DNA from: Absidia repens
Lineage: Eukaryota; Mucoromycota; Mucoromycetes; Mucorales; Cunninghamellaceae
Direction: 5' to 3'
DNA: 64,000 bases
NCBI GenBank assembly: GCA_002105175.1
Contig: MCGE01000004.1
Location: forward strand, 2,170,001-2,234,000
Positions 48,290 through 58,746 of the stretch are shown piece by piece. The notes below the pieces were generated by a model. It saw only the letters and a list, made by a program, of their open reading frames with translations. It did not search any database and was not told the origin of the DNA. The translations under genes and the position numbers were made by a program. Numbering within the stretch: position 1 is the first letter of the stretch; each line of letters begins with the position of its first letter.

Positions 48290-48480
48290 ATGATGTTCAA
48301 CTGGGATTAGTGTCAGGACTAGTTTAGAAGGGTTTTCAGCTTAGGTCTTACGAGATGCATGGGGAACCCCTTTCATTTTGGATCCAGAATTTGGGACCAC
48401 TATTAGATTAGCCTTTATCTTAGTTTAGTATTGGTTGTCATTGTTATAATTGCTGCTGAATAAACTTTGTCTTGTCTTTT
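48290..48480 (+). repeat. DR1 core inside TIR element copy 1 (copy e)
   Basis: GGGATTAGTGTCAGGACTAG, TTTAGAAGGGTTTTCAG, TTACGAGATGCATGG, hairpin GGGGAACCCC, TTTCATTTTGGATCC and then a GTTTAGTATTGGTTGTC tail leading to GAATAAACTTTG (48459). It matches the dispersed DR1 copies outside the element. Confidence 0.85.
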
Positions 48481-48681
48481 TCTATTATTATTCTTTCTCA
48501 TTGTTTAATTGTCTTACCAAATGTAAAAATATGGGCTTATTATAAGCAGACAAAGAACGGGTGTGTGTGTATCTGTGCGTACAACAACAACAAAAAAAAA
48601 AGGGATGATACTTTTTGTTGTACAAATAAAATATAAAAATAAAAATACATAAACTAATCTTCGTTTGCAAGTCTTACAATC

Positions 48682-48734
48682 TACATCTACATCTACATCT
48701 ACATCTACATCTACATCTACAGCTACAGCTACTA
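48682..48734. repeat. (CTACAT)n microsatellite
   Basis: Seven or so CTACAT hexamers followed by CTACAG units. The homologous site in element copy 2 (59282-59303) has only about three hexamers, so the tract has changed length since the copies separated. Confidence 0.9.
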
Positions 48735-49249
48735 ACTACGCTTGATATTGGAGCGGTAACGAGCAAAAAAGAGGACCTGGTTTCCAGGGGTAAAATTTTT
48801 TACCTTGTTTTCATTATAATATTTTACAGTTTTCGCGGTGTTATACAAAATAAATGCACATATCATTTTCCTTTTTAGTACATCAGATACGTTTCAAATC
48901 CTAGGCCTGCCAGCCAAAGTTTTCTTTTTATATAAAAGAAACAAACAAACTGATGTACACGTCTTGTTCTTAAAGGTCTGAATTATCATGTTTTACATTA
49001 TTTTTTTGAGGTGGCCATTTTTTAAAAAACCATCAGCTTTCTAGCTTCATGCCTAAAATTTGACATTATGAATGAGCCGCACCATAGCTTAACATGAAAT
49101 AAAAGAATTATGTACCTTGTCTCAATCAATCTCTATCTTTTCTTCTACAGTGCATTCTGCAAGAACGTACAGTAATCACCGGTTGTTATGATTCAAATTC
49201 AAAACACACTCACACTTCCAAAGGCTTGATCTACGGAATGTCAGATGGG

Positions 49250-49510
49250 ATACGTTTCGTAGCAAGTGATTTAGAACTGTCAACCAGTCGCTATACCTCA
49301 TGGGGGGATAGGTAGTCATAGATAAGCTAAGGAATGGTGTAAAATGCGTTATATCATCTGTACTATCTAGCTTCATTTACATGATTGGTCAAGCAGGCAT
49401 ATGTCCGTCTTTAATAATAAGTGGTCTAAAACTATCAACTAGTTCGTGGGCTTATAGCGGCGAAAAGTAGCCATAGAGAATGAACTAGACAGCAAATGAG
49501 TGACACGACA
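49250..49510. repeat. Dispersed repeat DR3, copies b and c
   Basis: Two adjacent diverged units (49260-49370 and 49425-49500) share AACT(G/A)TCAAC(C/T)AGT, then AGT(C/A)(G/C)CATAGA with the DR3 copy at 31060. No frame or structure identifies them. Confidence 0.55.
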
Positions 49511-49539
49511 CTCAAAAGATGGCTACAATAGCGACTTTT

Positions 49540-49700
49540 TTTTTTTCTGACCCACTGCTGACGCCCTGCCCACCATAGGAGGCGTCCATCCTTTTTTTCA
49601 CAATCGCTGCCCAATCATAGTGCCAAATCACAGAGTCTTCCATCTCATCCCATCAAAACCCACACTTCAGGAACTCCCTGCCACCCAGTAGCATACTACA
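49540..49700. repeat. Dispersed repeat DR2, degraded copy
   Basis: Partial resemblance to 50420-50670: GCCCACCATAGGAGGCGTCC, CATAGTGCCAAAT and CATCCCATCAAAACCCACAC. It is heavily diverged. Confidence 0.45.
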
Positions 49701-49854
49701 GTATTCTCAACTTTGCTCTTCGATATATCCCACCACAACAAAATACACTGTAATAGCTGTTTTTTCACACAACACACCCCTGCTTTCTTCTCTACGCACA
49801 AACTTATACAGTTAGTGGAAAAAGTCTCCATAATACCCAATCCGTTCCTTTTTC

Positions 49855-49885
<31 letters not shown>

Positions 49886-49899
49886 TTTTTTTTCTATGC

Positions 49900-50100
49900 A
49901 TATGTAATACACATTCGATGAAGCTCATCATGTAAACGTGCAACAGAGAAACTAATTATAGGAAAAAGAACATATTTATTCAGACGTAGATACAAACGAT
50001 GATAAACCATTACTAAACTAATGAGTGCTAATCTACTGACGTTCCCAAATCCTACACCAAAATGAAAGGGTTTCCCCATGATGTTTGTTTTACGTTTTTT
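49900..50100 (-). repeat. Dispersed repeat DR1, partial copy f
   Basis: The minus strand shows GGGGAAACCC and TTTCATTTTGGTGT, then a TTAGTAATGG tail to the AATAAA-equivalent at 49975. The 5' half of the unit is missing or unrecognisable. Confidence 0.6.
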
Positions 50101-50379
50101 TAAAACGCCCCTAATTCAAGATCCTAGATCACCAGTACCCCAATGAGCCTTGCCATCATATCATTCAGACTATCATGAAGGAAAAAAAAGAAAGCAAAAT
50201 GGGAGCCTGAATCATCCAGCCTTTTTTTTTAAAAAAAAAAAAATCAGGGAAATGCAAATAAAAATTAAATGAAGGGGCAATCGCCATAATTACCATAGTG
50301 CTCCGTAGTCCAACATAATTCGAATAATTTGTTTTATCTTCCAGTGGAAAGGCAGTTGCAACCTCTACATGATCAAACT

Positions 50380-50730
50380 CTAATCCCGCCGACGCATTTC
50401 AAGTAAGCTATTATTTCACACGCAAAAAAACCCATTGACGACGCACTGAGCACGATGGATGGGCCCCGAGGGGCTGACCACCATTGTGCGAAATGGTGAA
50501 CGCTCTAATCCATTCCCTATTTTTTTTTTCAGCACACAAAAAAAACCATTGACGACGCGCTGAGCATGACGTTCGGGCCCCAAGAGGCTGTCCACCATAG
50601 TGCGAAATAGCGGAGGCTTTAATCCTATCCCATCAAAACTCACACTTTAGTAAAAAACTGTGACACCCTCTAAATCGAAAGATTTCCAAAAGCTCCAGCG
50701 GAGCGCCAGAGCGTTTACTGAAGTATAAAA
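50380..50730. repeat. Dispersed repeat DR2 with internal tandem duplication
   Basis: A block of about 115 bp occurs twice in tandem (50435-50520 and 50545-50640). Each starts CATTGACGACGC(A/G)CTGAGCA, passes through GGGCCCC and CCACCAT(T/A)GTGCGAAAT, and ends near (T)AATCC(A/T)(T)CCC. After it come ATCCCATCAAAACTCACAC, GTGACACCCTCTAAATCG and CTCCAGCGGAGCGCCAGAGC. The same tail occurs in opposite orientation at 60385-60585. Confidence 0.8.
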
Positions 50731-50759
50731 ATAGATACTAAAGCTACAGGAGGGGGTTC

Positions 50760-51210
50760 ACTGTTACATGGGACATAATGGACGAATCTATTAAAGGGGC
50801 CATGAGGGAGACTAATGTGTCAACACTAATCAAAAGGAGGCAATGGTAGCAAAAACGGGATCTATGGTGCAAAACATGAAAGACGCTAATGACACATATT
50901 TCATTGAAGGGTGTAAAAAAGACATACTTTATTCAGATACTAAGTATGGAAAAACTAATACTAAACTAAAGCTATTGAATTTCAACGAACCAACTAATGG
51001 TTATCCTAAATCCTAGATCCAAAATGAAAGGGTTTACCCATGCATCTTGTAATCCCTGAGCTGAAACCCCGTCTAAACTAGTCCTGACACTATTTTAAGT
51101 CCAACATATTCTAATAGAAATTGAATGGTGAATAAAAATTGAAGGAAAACAAATATAATCAGGAAGAAGCGGAACTGAAAAAATAAAAAAAAAAGCTGAA
51201 ATTAATAAAC
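50760..51210 (-). repeat. Dispersed repeat DR1, copy g
   Basis: Long minus-strand copy. Core (50960-51110) reads, reverse-complemented, TAGTGTCAGGACTAGTTTAG, GATTACAAGATGCATGGG, hairpin GGGTAAACCC and TTTCATTTTGGATC. Its flanking part (50800-50930) matches copies a and d (GGATCTAT..TGCAAAACATGAAAGA). Confidence 0.72.
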
Positions 51211-51879
51211 ATGAGGGCGGGGTTTGAACATGCGTCTGCATGGAACTATTTTTGCTAAACCGATAAACGGCTCTCAGCAATGCAGTTTTTTTTTATTATT
51301 ATTATTTGCTATAAAAAGTAACTTTTCATAGACGTTGAAATTTTTACTCCGAGAGAATCTGCAGTACAAGCACTGACGACCCTCGAAATTCAACGCTCTC
51401 TGATTGGACATCTATGACCTCTTGGTGACATGTAAAATCGAAATTACCAATATACAGAGCAATACGAGGTTTCAAGTCATAGAATTGAGAAAAAGAAGGT
51501 TTGGATCTTCCATAACTGAATTGCACCATAAACAGGGTACCTATAAAAGTCAGTAATCCACGCTAAGGTATTGGATAAAGCCTTAATATAATGTAATCTA
51601 TCAAGGCATCAAACGCAGAGGGGACAACAACAAAATGTCCGGTATCTTTTCTTTCACAGTCACTCAAGTCTTTTCATTTTTGCTACGTACAAATACATTA
51701 TACATGAAGAGATGGATTAGCCCACTCCTTTTTTGCTGGCAAACACACCAACACAAATCAGTTTTTTAATTTTTTTTTTTTTTCTTCTACGTAAACCTGC
51801 GTAGACATCTGCATACGACAAAACTAACAATGTGAGCGTATGGCAGACATACTGATGATAAAATGGGATACGATAATAA

Positions 51880-52330
51880 ATGTTTTATTTAGATGAAGGA
51901 AAAAACGATGACAAGATAACGCCAATAGGATATAAGCTAATTGGCGATTCCTTGACACTACTCTCTATGATGTGACAATTTCAAACGCTATACTATATCA
52001 CGAATAACAATATCAAAGGGTTTCTACACGATATTCGAATTACATTTTTTAAAATGACCATGATTCAAATTTTAAAACTAATCCAAGATCATCACTTCAT
52101 GTCTTGAGGAAGGAGGAAAGAAAAAGGGAAATGAAATAAATATAAATAATCACATGGGCGGAGTGTGAATGGAAATTTGTTGCATATAATTGAGCACCAC
52201 AAAATTGCGTAGGCATATGATCCCATCGCATCAAAAAATTGACACTTCGCAAACCTCCCCCCCTATTTCCCAAAGAACTCCAGTGGGGTGTCAGAGCGAT
52301 TATTACCAAATAAAAGCAATATCCCTTAGC
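51880..52330 (-). repeat. Degraded DR1 and DR2 remnants
   Basis: 51880-52130 keeps scattered DR1 words (TTTATTTAGATGAAGG, CAAAGGGTTTCTACACGAT). 52230-52310 keeps the DR2 tail (ATCCCATCGCATCAAAAA, ATTTCCCAAAGAACTCCAGT, GTCAGAGCG). Both are too decayed for firm limits. Confidence 0.4.
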
Positions 52331-52437
52331 ATTTCCCCTAAATCCTAGAAGTCGAGGATGAAGTATATAATTGGCAGCTGAAAACACGCGCCCCTAAAAC
52401 CCAATTTTATTTTTTTATAATCAATAATACAAATAAC

Positions 52438-52440
<3 letters not shown>

Positions 52441-52476
<36 letters not shown>
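52441..52476. repeat. (AT)n microsatellite
   Basis: About 17 AT dinucleotides, just beyond the 3' end of the bZIP gene. Confidence 0.9.
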
Positions 52477-52484
<8 letters not shown>

Positions 52485-52511
52485 CAACTAAGCTACATAA
52501 ATCTATATAAA

Positions 52512-54585
52512 CTAATAATAACCCATACAAAAATCATCATAGATCCATCTAAAAAAATTCAACTAGGATTAGCCAAAACGTATGCAACGAACGAGATATA
52601 TTTTTTCCACTTACGAAGGAGTACAAGTGAGTCCACTGTGGCTGTGACGAATGTTGCTGTTGCTGTTGCGGTTGCTGACTTTGGTGAAGCAGGTTTTGTA
52701 TATCTTGTTGCTGTGCCACGTCTGCTGGATCATTATGAAAAACAAAATCGCCATCGTGAATGGAGGAGGGTGGCAACGGTATAGGAAGTGGTGGCTGTGG
52801 TTGTGTATTTGGATGATTTCCAAAACAGGTGTAATTGTCTGGACTATGGTGGATATCTCTAAATGAAGAGGAGGAGTCGGAAGGTGTAGAGTGTCCTTGT
52901 TGTTGATTAACTGGTAAGTATTGAGGTCCAATGTTAGTGGAGGGTGCAGGTGTCATCAAAGCCAAAATGTCGTGATCTGTTGCTATCAAAGACTGTTGTC
53001 TGGGAGAAAAGGTGCTGCTGTCGATGCCTTTTACTCGTCGATTTGCATTGATGCTGCCATTTTGATCAATATGCCCCGATGGTGACCAATGCTGTTGTTG
53101 ATGATGGGCCTCTGATTGATGGAGATAATATGAAGAAAGGTCCTCTTGACGTGGTCGATGGTGCGATTCCTCGGAAGACTTTATTTCATTTGCTGTACTG
53201 AAAGTCCCTTGGTGAGAGAAATCTGAAGAAGGGATGGGTGACATTGACGCAGTAGACGGTGACCGATTTTCCGGAGCTTGTGGTGAAGGAGTCGGTGCTA
53301 ACGTGGGATCGTCGTTAAACATATTTTTAATTTGTCTCCATCGTTGACTTGTTCGTTCCATTGTATAATCAGTTGTCAAGTACCAATATTTTTCAAAAAA
53401 GATGGCAGGCAGCCTATAAGATAAGCAAAAAAAAAAAAAAAAAAAAAAAAAAAGTGATAATGAGTATTCTAATTCCTCACAAAAAAAAACAGCATACATA
53501 ATTTGAAACTTACTCCCAATTTGCGGCAACGGAGGGATTTCCACCATGAAAAACAGCTTCATTTATCAAGAGACGCAAACAATCTTCCAAATCAAATTGA
53601 TCCCGAAAGAGAATCATACGATCACGCATATGCACCGTTGGTATTAAATCAATTCTTGCGTCGTGTGGCACTGCCATCTAAAATATATAAATCAGTCACC
53701 CGTCAAACACTGTTTTATTGGCAAACTCTACCTTTTAAAATTTACCTGTAACGCAGATGGTTTGGCGGAATAAGGAGCTGCATTTTCGCGGAATAAAGCA
53801 GATTGGATACGAAGTCGGAATCGCAAAGCTTGGATAGCTGCCATGTTGTTACTGACCGACGAATCAGAGTGGTTGTTCAACATGACAGGTTGAGTCAATT
53901 CTACATCTCCATCGGCGTCGCCAGAGTCCTCAATATTGGATGAAGTATTATCGTTTGAAGAGGTTTCAATTGTACGAGTTGTTGCGGTTGTTGTAGAATT
54001 GGTGCGTGAGCGGGAAGACCGATGATGATCCACTTGACTGTATTTGAGAGAGGATTCACAATTTCCATCATGGTTGTTGTTATCATTCGAGGAAGGTGAC
54101 GCTGATTGTCGTGAGTCATGTGATGCTGGCTGTTCCAAGTCATTCAAGTGTGCTGCAATAGAAGGTGGAGTGGTGTTTGACATGACTCGTCGTGCCTTTT
54201 CATCAATATGAGGTGTGTGCTTTGGAATACGAAGTTTTGACTTGAAGCATACCAACTGTAGAGAAAGCACTATACCTTTGAGATACCAGTTTTCGCATTT
54301 GAGAATATCGTTTTCCTTGGATAATTGTTGGCTTTCCTTGTAGTATTGATCCCGTTCTTGTATCAGTCGTTTGGTGTCCACTTCTAATTCCTTCATGTGT
54401 TGCTCTTTTCTTTCTCTAAATGCTCGCTGTGCTGCCCGGTTTTGCGCCTTCCGAACGGCTGGTGATGCTGGGTTAGGTTTTCGGCCAGGTTTTTTGCGGA
54501 TTTTTTGAGGTTTATCAGTATGTGTTGCAGGTGATATCGTGTGAGATTGAGTTGAGTCCGTTTCAGTGTCCATTTGTTCGTCCAT
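52512..54585 (-). CDS. bZIP transcription factor, AP-1-like with C-terminal DUF3425-type region
   Basis: Exons 53746-54585, 53514-53677, 52615-53413 and probably 52512-52562; 617 residues. The basic region at about 40-65 has NRAAQRAFRERKE, the NxxAQxxFR type of the Pap1/Yap1 group, followed by a leucine-zipper heptad region. The second and third exons encode DARIDLIPTVHMRDRMILFR and NWELPAIFFEKYWYL, the conserved block of fungal bZIP proteins carrying DUF3425. The tail is Q/P/S-rich with a (QP)n tract. I see no Yap1-type C-terminal Cys domain, so an oxidative-stress-sensor role is not supported. The last exon (17 codons) depends on a GTAAGT donor at 52614; without splicing the frame ends at 52549 instead. 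It acts presumably in the nucleus. Confidence 0.87.
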
Positions 54586-55215
54586 TTGGTTGAATAAAAA
54601 ATAAATAAAAAAAAAAGAGAAAGAAAAGGATTAATTTCTTGGCTCTCGCAAAGGAAGTTGAAAACAAACAAACTTTAAACTCCGGGAAGATTCTGTACAA
54701 TCAATGAATAATAAGCAACTCCCACGAAATAAAATGCGCATCAACTTTATCTCCAGTACGTTCCGATTATATTATGATGATCCATGATAATAGTTTATTC
54801 ATCATGTAAATGTTGCCAGTTCTAGTAAAGAAAATTGCCCTTCCACCACGAAGGAGATTGATGTACCTGACAAAAACCAGTATATTAAGACCGAGTACCT
54901 GTATTAAAATAGAATAATTAAACCAGGGCTGAGTAGTAATAATAAGGAAAAGCTTAACTATTTGCATTGAGACAAGAAGTTGATATGTACTGTATATCCT
55001 ACAGCATGCACTGACGGTGTAGTTGCACTTTTTTGTCAAAAAAAGCTTGTGCTGAGACATATGATATAAAGGTGGCATTAAAACCCCGCTGTTCTTTTTT
55101 GTTCTGACCACATTCTATGAAATATACACTTGATATATTCTTTCTTTTTTTTGTATAAAATGGAGGGCCTAGTATATTCAAAAGTTAATATAGCACTTTT
55201 CTCCTCCTCTTCTGG
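54586..55215. promoter_or_regulatory. Divergent region between bZIP gene and multicopper oxidase
   Basis: Both neighbours are transcribed outward, so both promoters should lie here. No clear element was found. Small open frames in it lack coding character. Confidence 0.4.
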
Positions 55216-55635
55216 ATGTATTCGTACCGGTTTTGTGTCCTCTACATTTTTTTGTGCTATATTCATTTTGTCCATTCAGTTGCCATCGAAAAAGGCGAAA
55301 TCTCAATCAAGCGCTATGAATTCAACATTACGTCCCATGCATGCAATCCTGATTGCTCTGGCTACACCGATTCACAAAGCTTGATGGTCAATGCTCAAAT
55401 GCCAGGTCCTACTATCACTATCACAAAAGGTCAACGTATTCAAGTTCTTGTACGCAATATGCTTCCCAACTCAACCAAACCAGATCCTCGGGTGACTCAA
55501 TACGGTGGCGGTAACACGAACATGTTTACTATTCATTATCATGGTATTCGTCAATACAAGTCCAATCAGGCAGACGGGTAAGTAGCTAAAAAATATTCCA
55601 TTTATCTGATCTGTATATGGTTTGTTAATTTTTCT

Positions 55636-55702
<67 letters not shown>

Positions 55703-57370
55703 GATTCATTTAATAGGGTACCATTTCTGACGCAAGATCCAATTCCACCTGGTGGGCAGTTTTTACATGATTTTGTTGTCGATACTGCGGGTACCTATTT
55801 TTATCATGCGCATGTTGGTCTACAGGAACGCTCAGTATTTGGTGCTATTGTGGTGTATGACTCTGAAAAATCTGATCCTGGTATTGTCTACCGTCATTCT
55901 CGGTCCTCGGAAAAGGTTGAATCTTCAACAACAAAATATCATCATAACAAACAACGACGGCAACAACGACTTTTGACAGTGGACGGCACAAACGGCAGCC
56001 CGGACCTGACATACCATGACGACCGTGTGATAGTACTAAGTGAATGGTTTCATAAAGATCGGTATGATATGGAATCTTACTTTTTGGGACCAACATTTAC
56101 AGGAATCGAAGAAGCGGAAAGCGTACTTATCAATGGACAAACAATCAACAATCAATCAAACATCATGACGACAGATACGCATCCTTGTAAAGGCTTCAGT
56201 GTGATCAACGTAATGCAAGGAAAAACTTACCGTATTCGTGTGATTGGTGCTTCCACCTTCCGATCCTTTGGATTTGCTATTGCTGGACACCGCCTACGAA
56301 TCATTGAAGCTGATGGCGGACTTGTGGAACCTTATGAAACTGACAACCTGGAGGTATCTCCTGGTCAACGTTATTCAGTACTCGTGAAAATGGATCAGCC
56401 CATGGATGACTATGCTATTGGAACAATACGGATATGGGCGACCGGTGTAGATCCTATCTCGAATGGCTGGGCAGTATTGCGATACATTGACAAAGATGAC
56501 AGTAGTGAAGACTATGGTGCTAGTGATGCTCAACAATCAAAACCTGTCATGACACTCTCTCAAGCTCAACCGAAGCTTCCAGATCTAAACATACCTTATT
56601 GGATATGGGACAAACTGAAACCATTGGGTGGTCGACCTGATCCTATTGCTTTGCTACCAAGGCCTCATCGTACGATTTATTTGGAAAACCATAATGGCCC
56701 TTTGACGAATCTTCCTGGTTCCGAACGCTTCTTTATCAACAACGTTACATTTACGGAGCCGTTATCCACTTTGCTGTCTCAAATCTTGAATGGTTCTCGC
56801 GTGCAATCACCTCTCTCAATGCAAGATCTTGAACGTGATGACCGGCGAGGCTATGATCCTTACCTTGGAACTTATCCGTTAGCCCATATGGAGGTCGTGG
56901 ATTTTGTGATTCAGAATACTTATACACCTGGTATACCTTGTCGATCGCATCCGTGGCATACTCATGGGTTTAGTCACTATCTCATTGCTCAAGGTCCCGG
57001 AATTTATGATGAAGCATTACATGGTAGTATACGAAACATACCTTTTCCTATATTGAAGGACACCACCCTGGTCTACCCTGATACTGGCCTTGTTTTTGGT
57101 AATCACACTTCAAGTGAAAATGCTATACTGGGCTGTGGATGGAGCAAAATCCGACTGATTGCAGTAAGTAAAACCAAAATAAAATACAATCATGTTTTCT
57201 CAATCATATCCGTATATTCTCCCTGCCTCCTCTATCTCTTCCTTTATTTTTCCCTCTAGGACAATCCAGGTATTTGGGCTATGCACTGTCACAACACACC
57301 ACATATGTTTATGGGAATGATGATTATTTTGGAAGCAAGCACAAATATGATCTTGGACTTTATTGCGTAG
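55216..57370 (+). CDS. Secreted multicopper oxidase (laccase/ferroxidase-like)
   Basis: Exons 55216-55577, 55717-57163 and 57260-57370; 639 residues. A signal peptide is plain at the N-terminus (MYSYRFCVLYIFLCYIHFVH). The four copper-ligand motifs are present: HYHG (His107, His109), YFYHAHVG (His151, His153), HPWHTHG near residue 575, and HCHNTPHMFMGM (His612, Cys613, His614, His618, Met623). The protein should oxidise phenols or metal ions with reduction of oxygen to water; I cannot choose between laccase and ferroxidase. There is no C-terminal membrane anchor, unlike yeast Fet3. Intron 1 contains an uninterrupted run of about 64 T ending 15 nt before its acceptor. Confidence 0.93.
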
Positions 57371-57905
57371 TTTGAATATTTACTACGTTAAGTATTTTGT
57401 AGAATAGCACTTGTAGTTTAATTCAGGATCATTTGTAGCTGTTTCATATTATTCTCAATAAAACCCAAGTACTTTGAATTATTTTATTCATTTGACTCGA
57501 TTGAAAGATTTGTGTATATGCTTAGGAAAGAAGAAACCAAGTGTATGGATATAACTATTGGGCAATAGGAGTCATTCTTGATCGATGATAGAAAATCGAC
57601 TTGAAAAATGGAATACTTATAACATGACGACTAGATATATTTAGATAGACTTCTATAGCTTTGTTATACAAACTGACATTGTGGGAGGCGGTGTGATAGG
57701 GAAGGGGGCTGATTGAGGAGAAGAAAATTCTATAGTAGATTACTTAGACCTGATTGGGCGAAAATTTATTAGGGAATGCCATTATTTGATTATGGCATAC
57801 CCCCTTTTTTTTTTCTCTCTTCCGAAGGCATATAAATATAGACGTGTTTATTTTATGAAGACAACATTTTTTTTTTATTGTTGAAAAGATACAATTTGAT
57901 TAACA
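57371..57905. other. Intergenic, oxidase 3' flank and phosphatase upstream region
   Basis: TCAATAAAACC at 57457 is a likely polyadenylation signal. T-rich sequence (57806-57820, 57869-57880) precedes the phosphatase ATG. No gene seen. Confidence 0.45.
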
Positions 57906-58559
57906 ATGATGGCACATACTACTGGCAAAAAAGAAAATTGTTCAAGTACCCCTGAATTTTCTACATTGGCACATCGACGCAGATCCATCAAAGAACTCCG
58001 ACTTTTTCCATCTTTGACGAAAAATATCAGCCCCGCTATATCCCCATCTACCACATTAAACGTATACAACAAGAGGCCTCAGCATCATCCTTCATACAGA
58101 GAAGGGCCACTACCTGTTTTACCATACCTTTATATTGGAAATGAGAAAAATGCTCATACCCTGGATCATCTTAGTGGTATTGACTGCTTACTTAATGTAG
58201 CAGCTGAGGTCGACCAGCCACGATACGAAGCTATGATTATACCATGGTCTGATAAATTAACAAACACTTTCACTGAGGCCTCCAAAGGGTATCATAAACT
58301 GGCAACACGGCAACACGGGGACAAGTTACAGCTCAAGAATGCCATTGATTTAATAGATCAAGCCAAAAAACATAAAAAGGTGGTCTTGGTCCATTGTCAA
58401 TGTGGTGTAGCACGATCGGCTACAGTGGTGATTGCTTATATCATGTGTTCACTTCATCTCTCTTTAAACGATGCTTACTCATTTGTGCAAAAATGTGCCC
58501 CAGACATCGGCCCTAATCTTTCTTTACTTTATCAACTACAGGCATTGGAAAAACAATAA
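57906..58559 (+). CDS. Dual-specificity protein phosphatase
   Basis: A single exon of 217 residues. The catalytic loop is VHCQCGVARSATVV with the nucleophile Cys164 and Arg170, i.e. HCx5RS of the cysteine phosphatases. PLPVLPYLYIGNEKNA and LLNVAAEV upstream are typical of the DUSP fold, as is the LHLSLNDAYSFVQ helix after the loop. The general-acid Asp is likely Asp116 in IIPWSD. The N-terminal RRRSIKELRL (residues 24-33) fits the MAP-kinase docking pattern (basic cluster, spacer, L-x-L), so a MAPK phosphatase role like yeast Msg5/Sdp1 or fission-yeast Pmp1 is a reasonable inference. Two ATGs lie in tandem (57906, 57909); either would serve. Confidence 0.92.
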   Translation: MMAHTTGKKENCSSTPEFSTLAHRRRSIKELRLFPSLTKNISPAISPSTTLNVYNKRPQHHPSYREGPLPVLPYLYIGNEKNAHTLDHLSGIDCLLNVAAEVDQPRYEAMIIPWSDKLTNTFTEASKGYHKLATRQHGDKLQLKNAIDLIDQAKKHKKVVLVHCQCGVARSATVVIAYIMCSLHLSLNDAYSFVQKCAPDIGPNLSLLYQLQALEKQ

Positions 58560-58746
58560 CTCCAACAAAATTATAAAAAGCAGGATCAAGGGAGATTGAT
58601 CTTCATTTTGCCACGTCGATCAAAAAAAAAAAAAAAAAAGTCTGCAATATCCAATTTTCTATTTTTAAAATCATATAATGCCATTATTTTTAAAATAAAA
58701 TTGTATAAACACCACCCAATGTCTTGAAAGCATACACGCCATCATA

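Larger units (their letters stand above)
48126..49084. mobile_element. Non-autonomous TIR DNA transposon, copy 1
   Basis: A 959-bp element with terminal inverted repeats of about 30 bp that begin TGGTGCGGCTCA and continue ATAATGTCAAATTTT; the two ends differ at two positions. TA flanks both ends (48124-48125 and 49085-49086), as expected for a TA target duplication of the Tc1/mariner type. No transposase frame exists inside, so it must be moved in trans. Internally it carries a pyrimidine tract, a DR1 core (48290-48480), an AATAAA-like signal and a (CTACAT)n microsatellite (48682-48727). Copy 2 is at 58747-59631. Confidence 0.88.

Noticed and set aside
50416..50643. Internally repeated 75-codon protein
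   Set aside because: The repeat is the DNA tandem duplication in DR2; there is no splice, start or family support.
52240..52400. Open frame on the minus strand (52097-52387) as a gene
   Set aside because: It lies across decayed DR1/DR2 repeats and starts without a supported ATG context.
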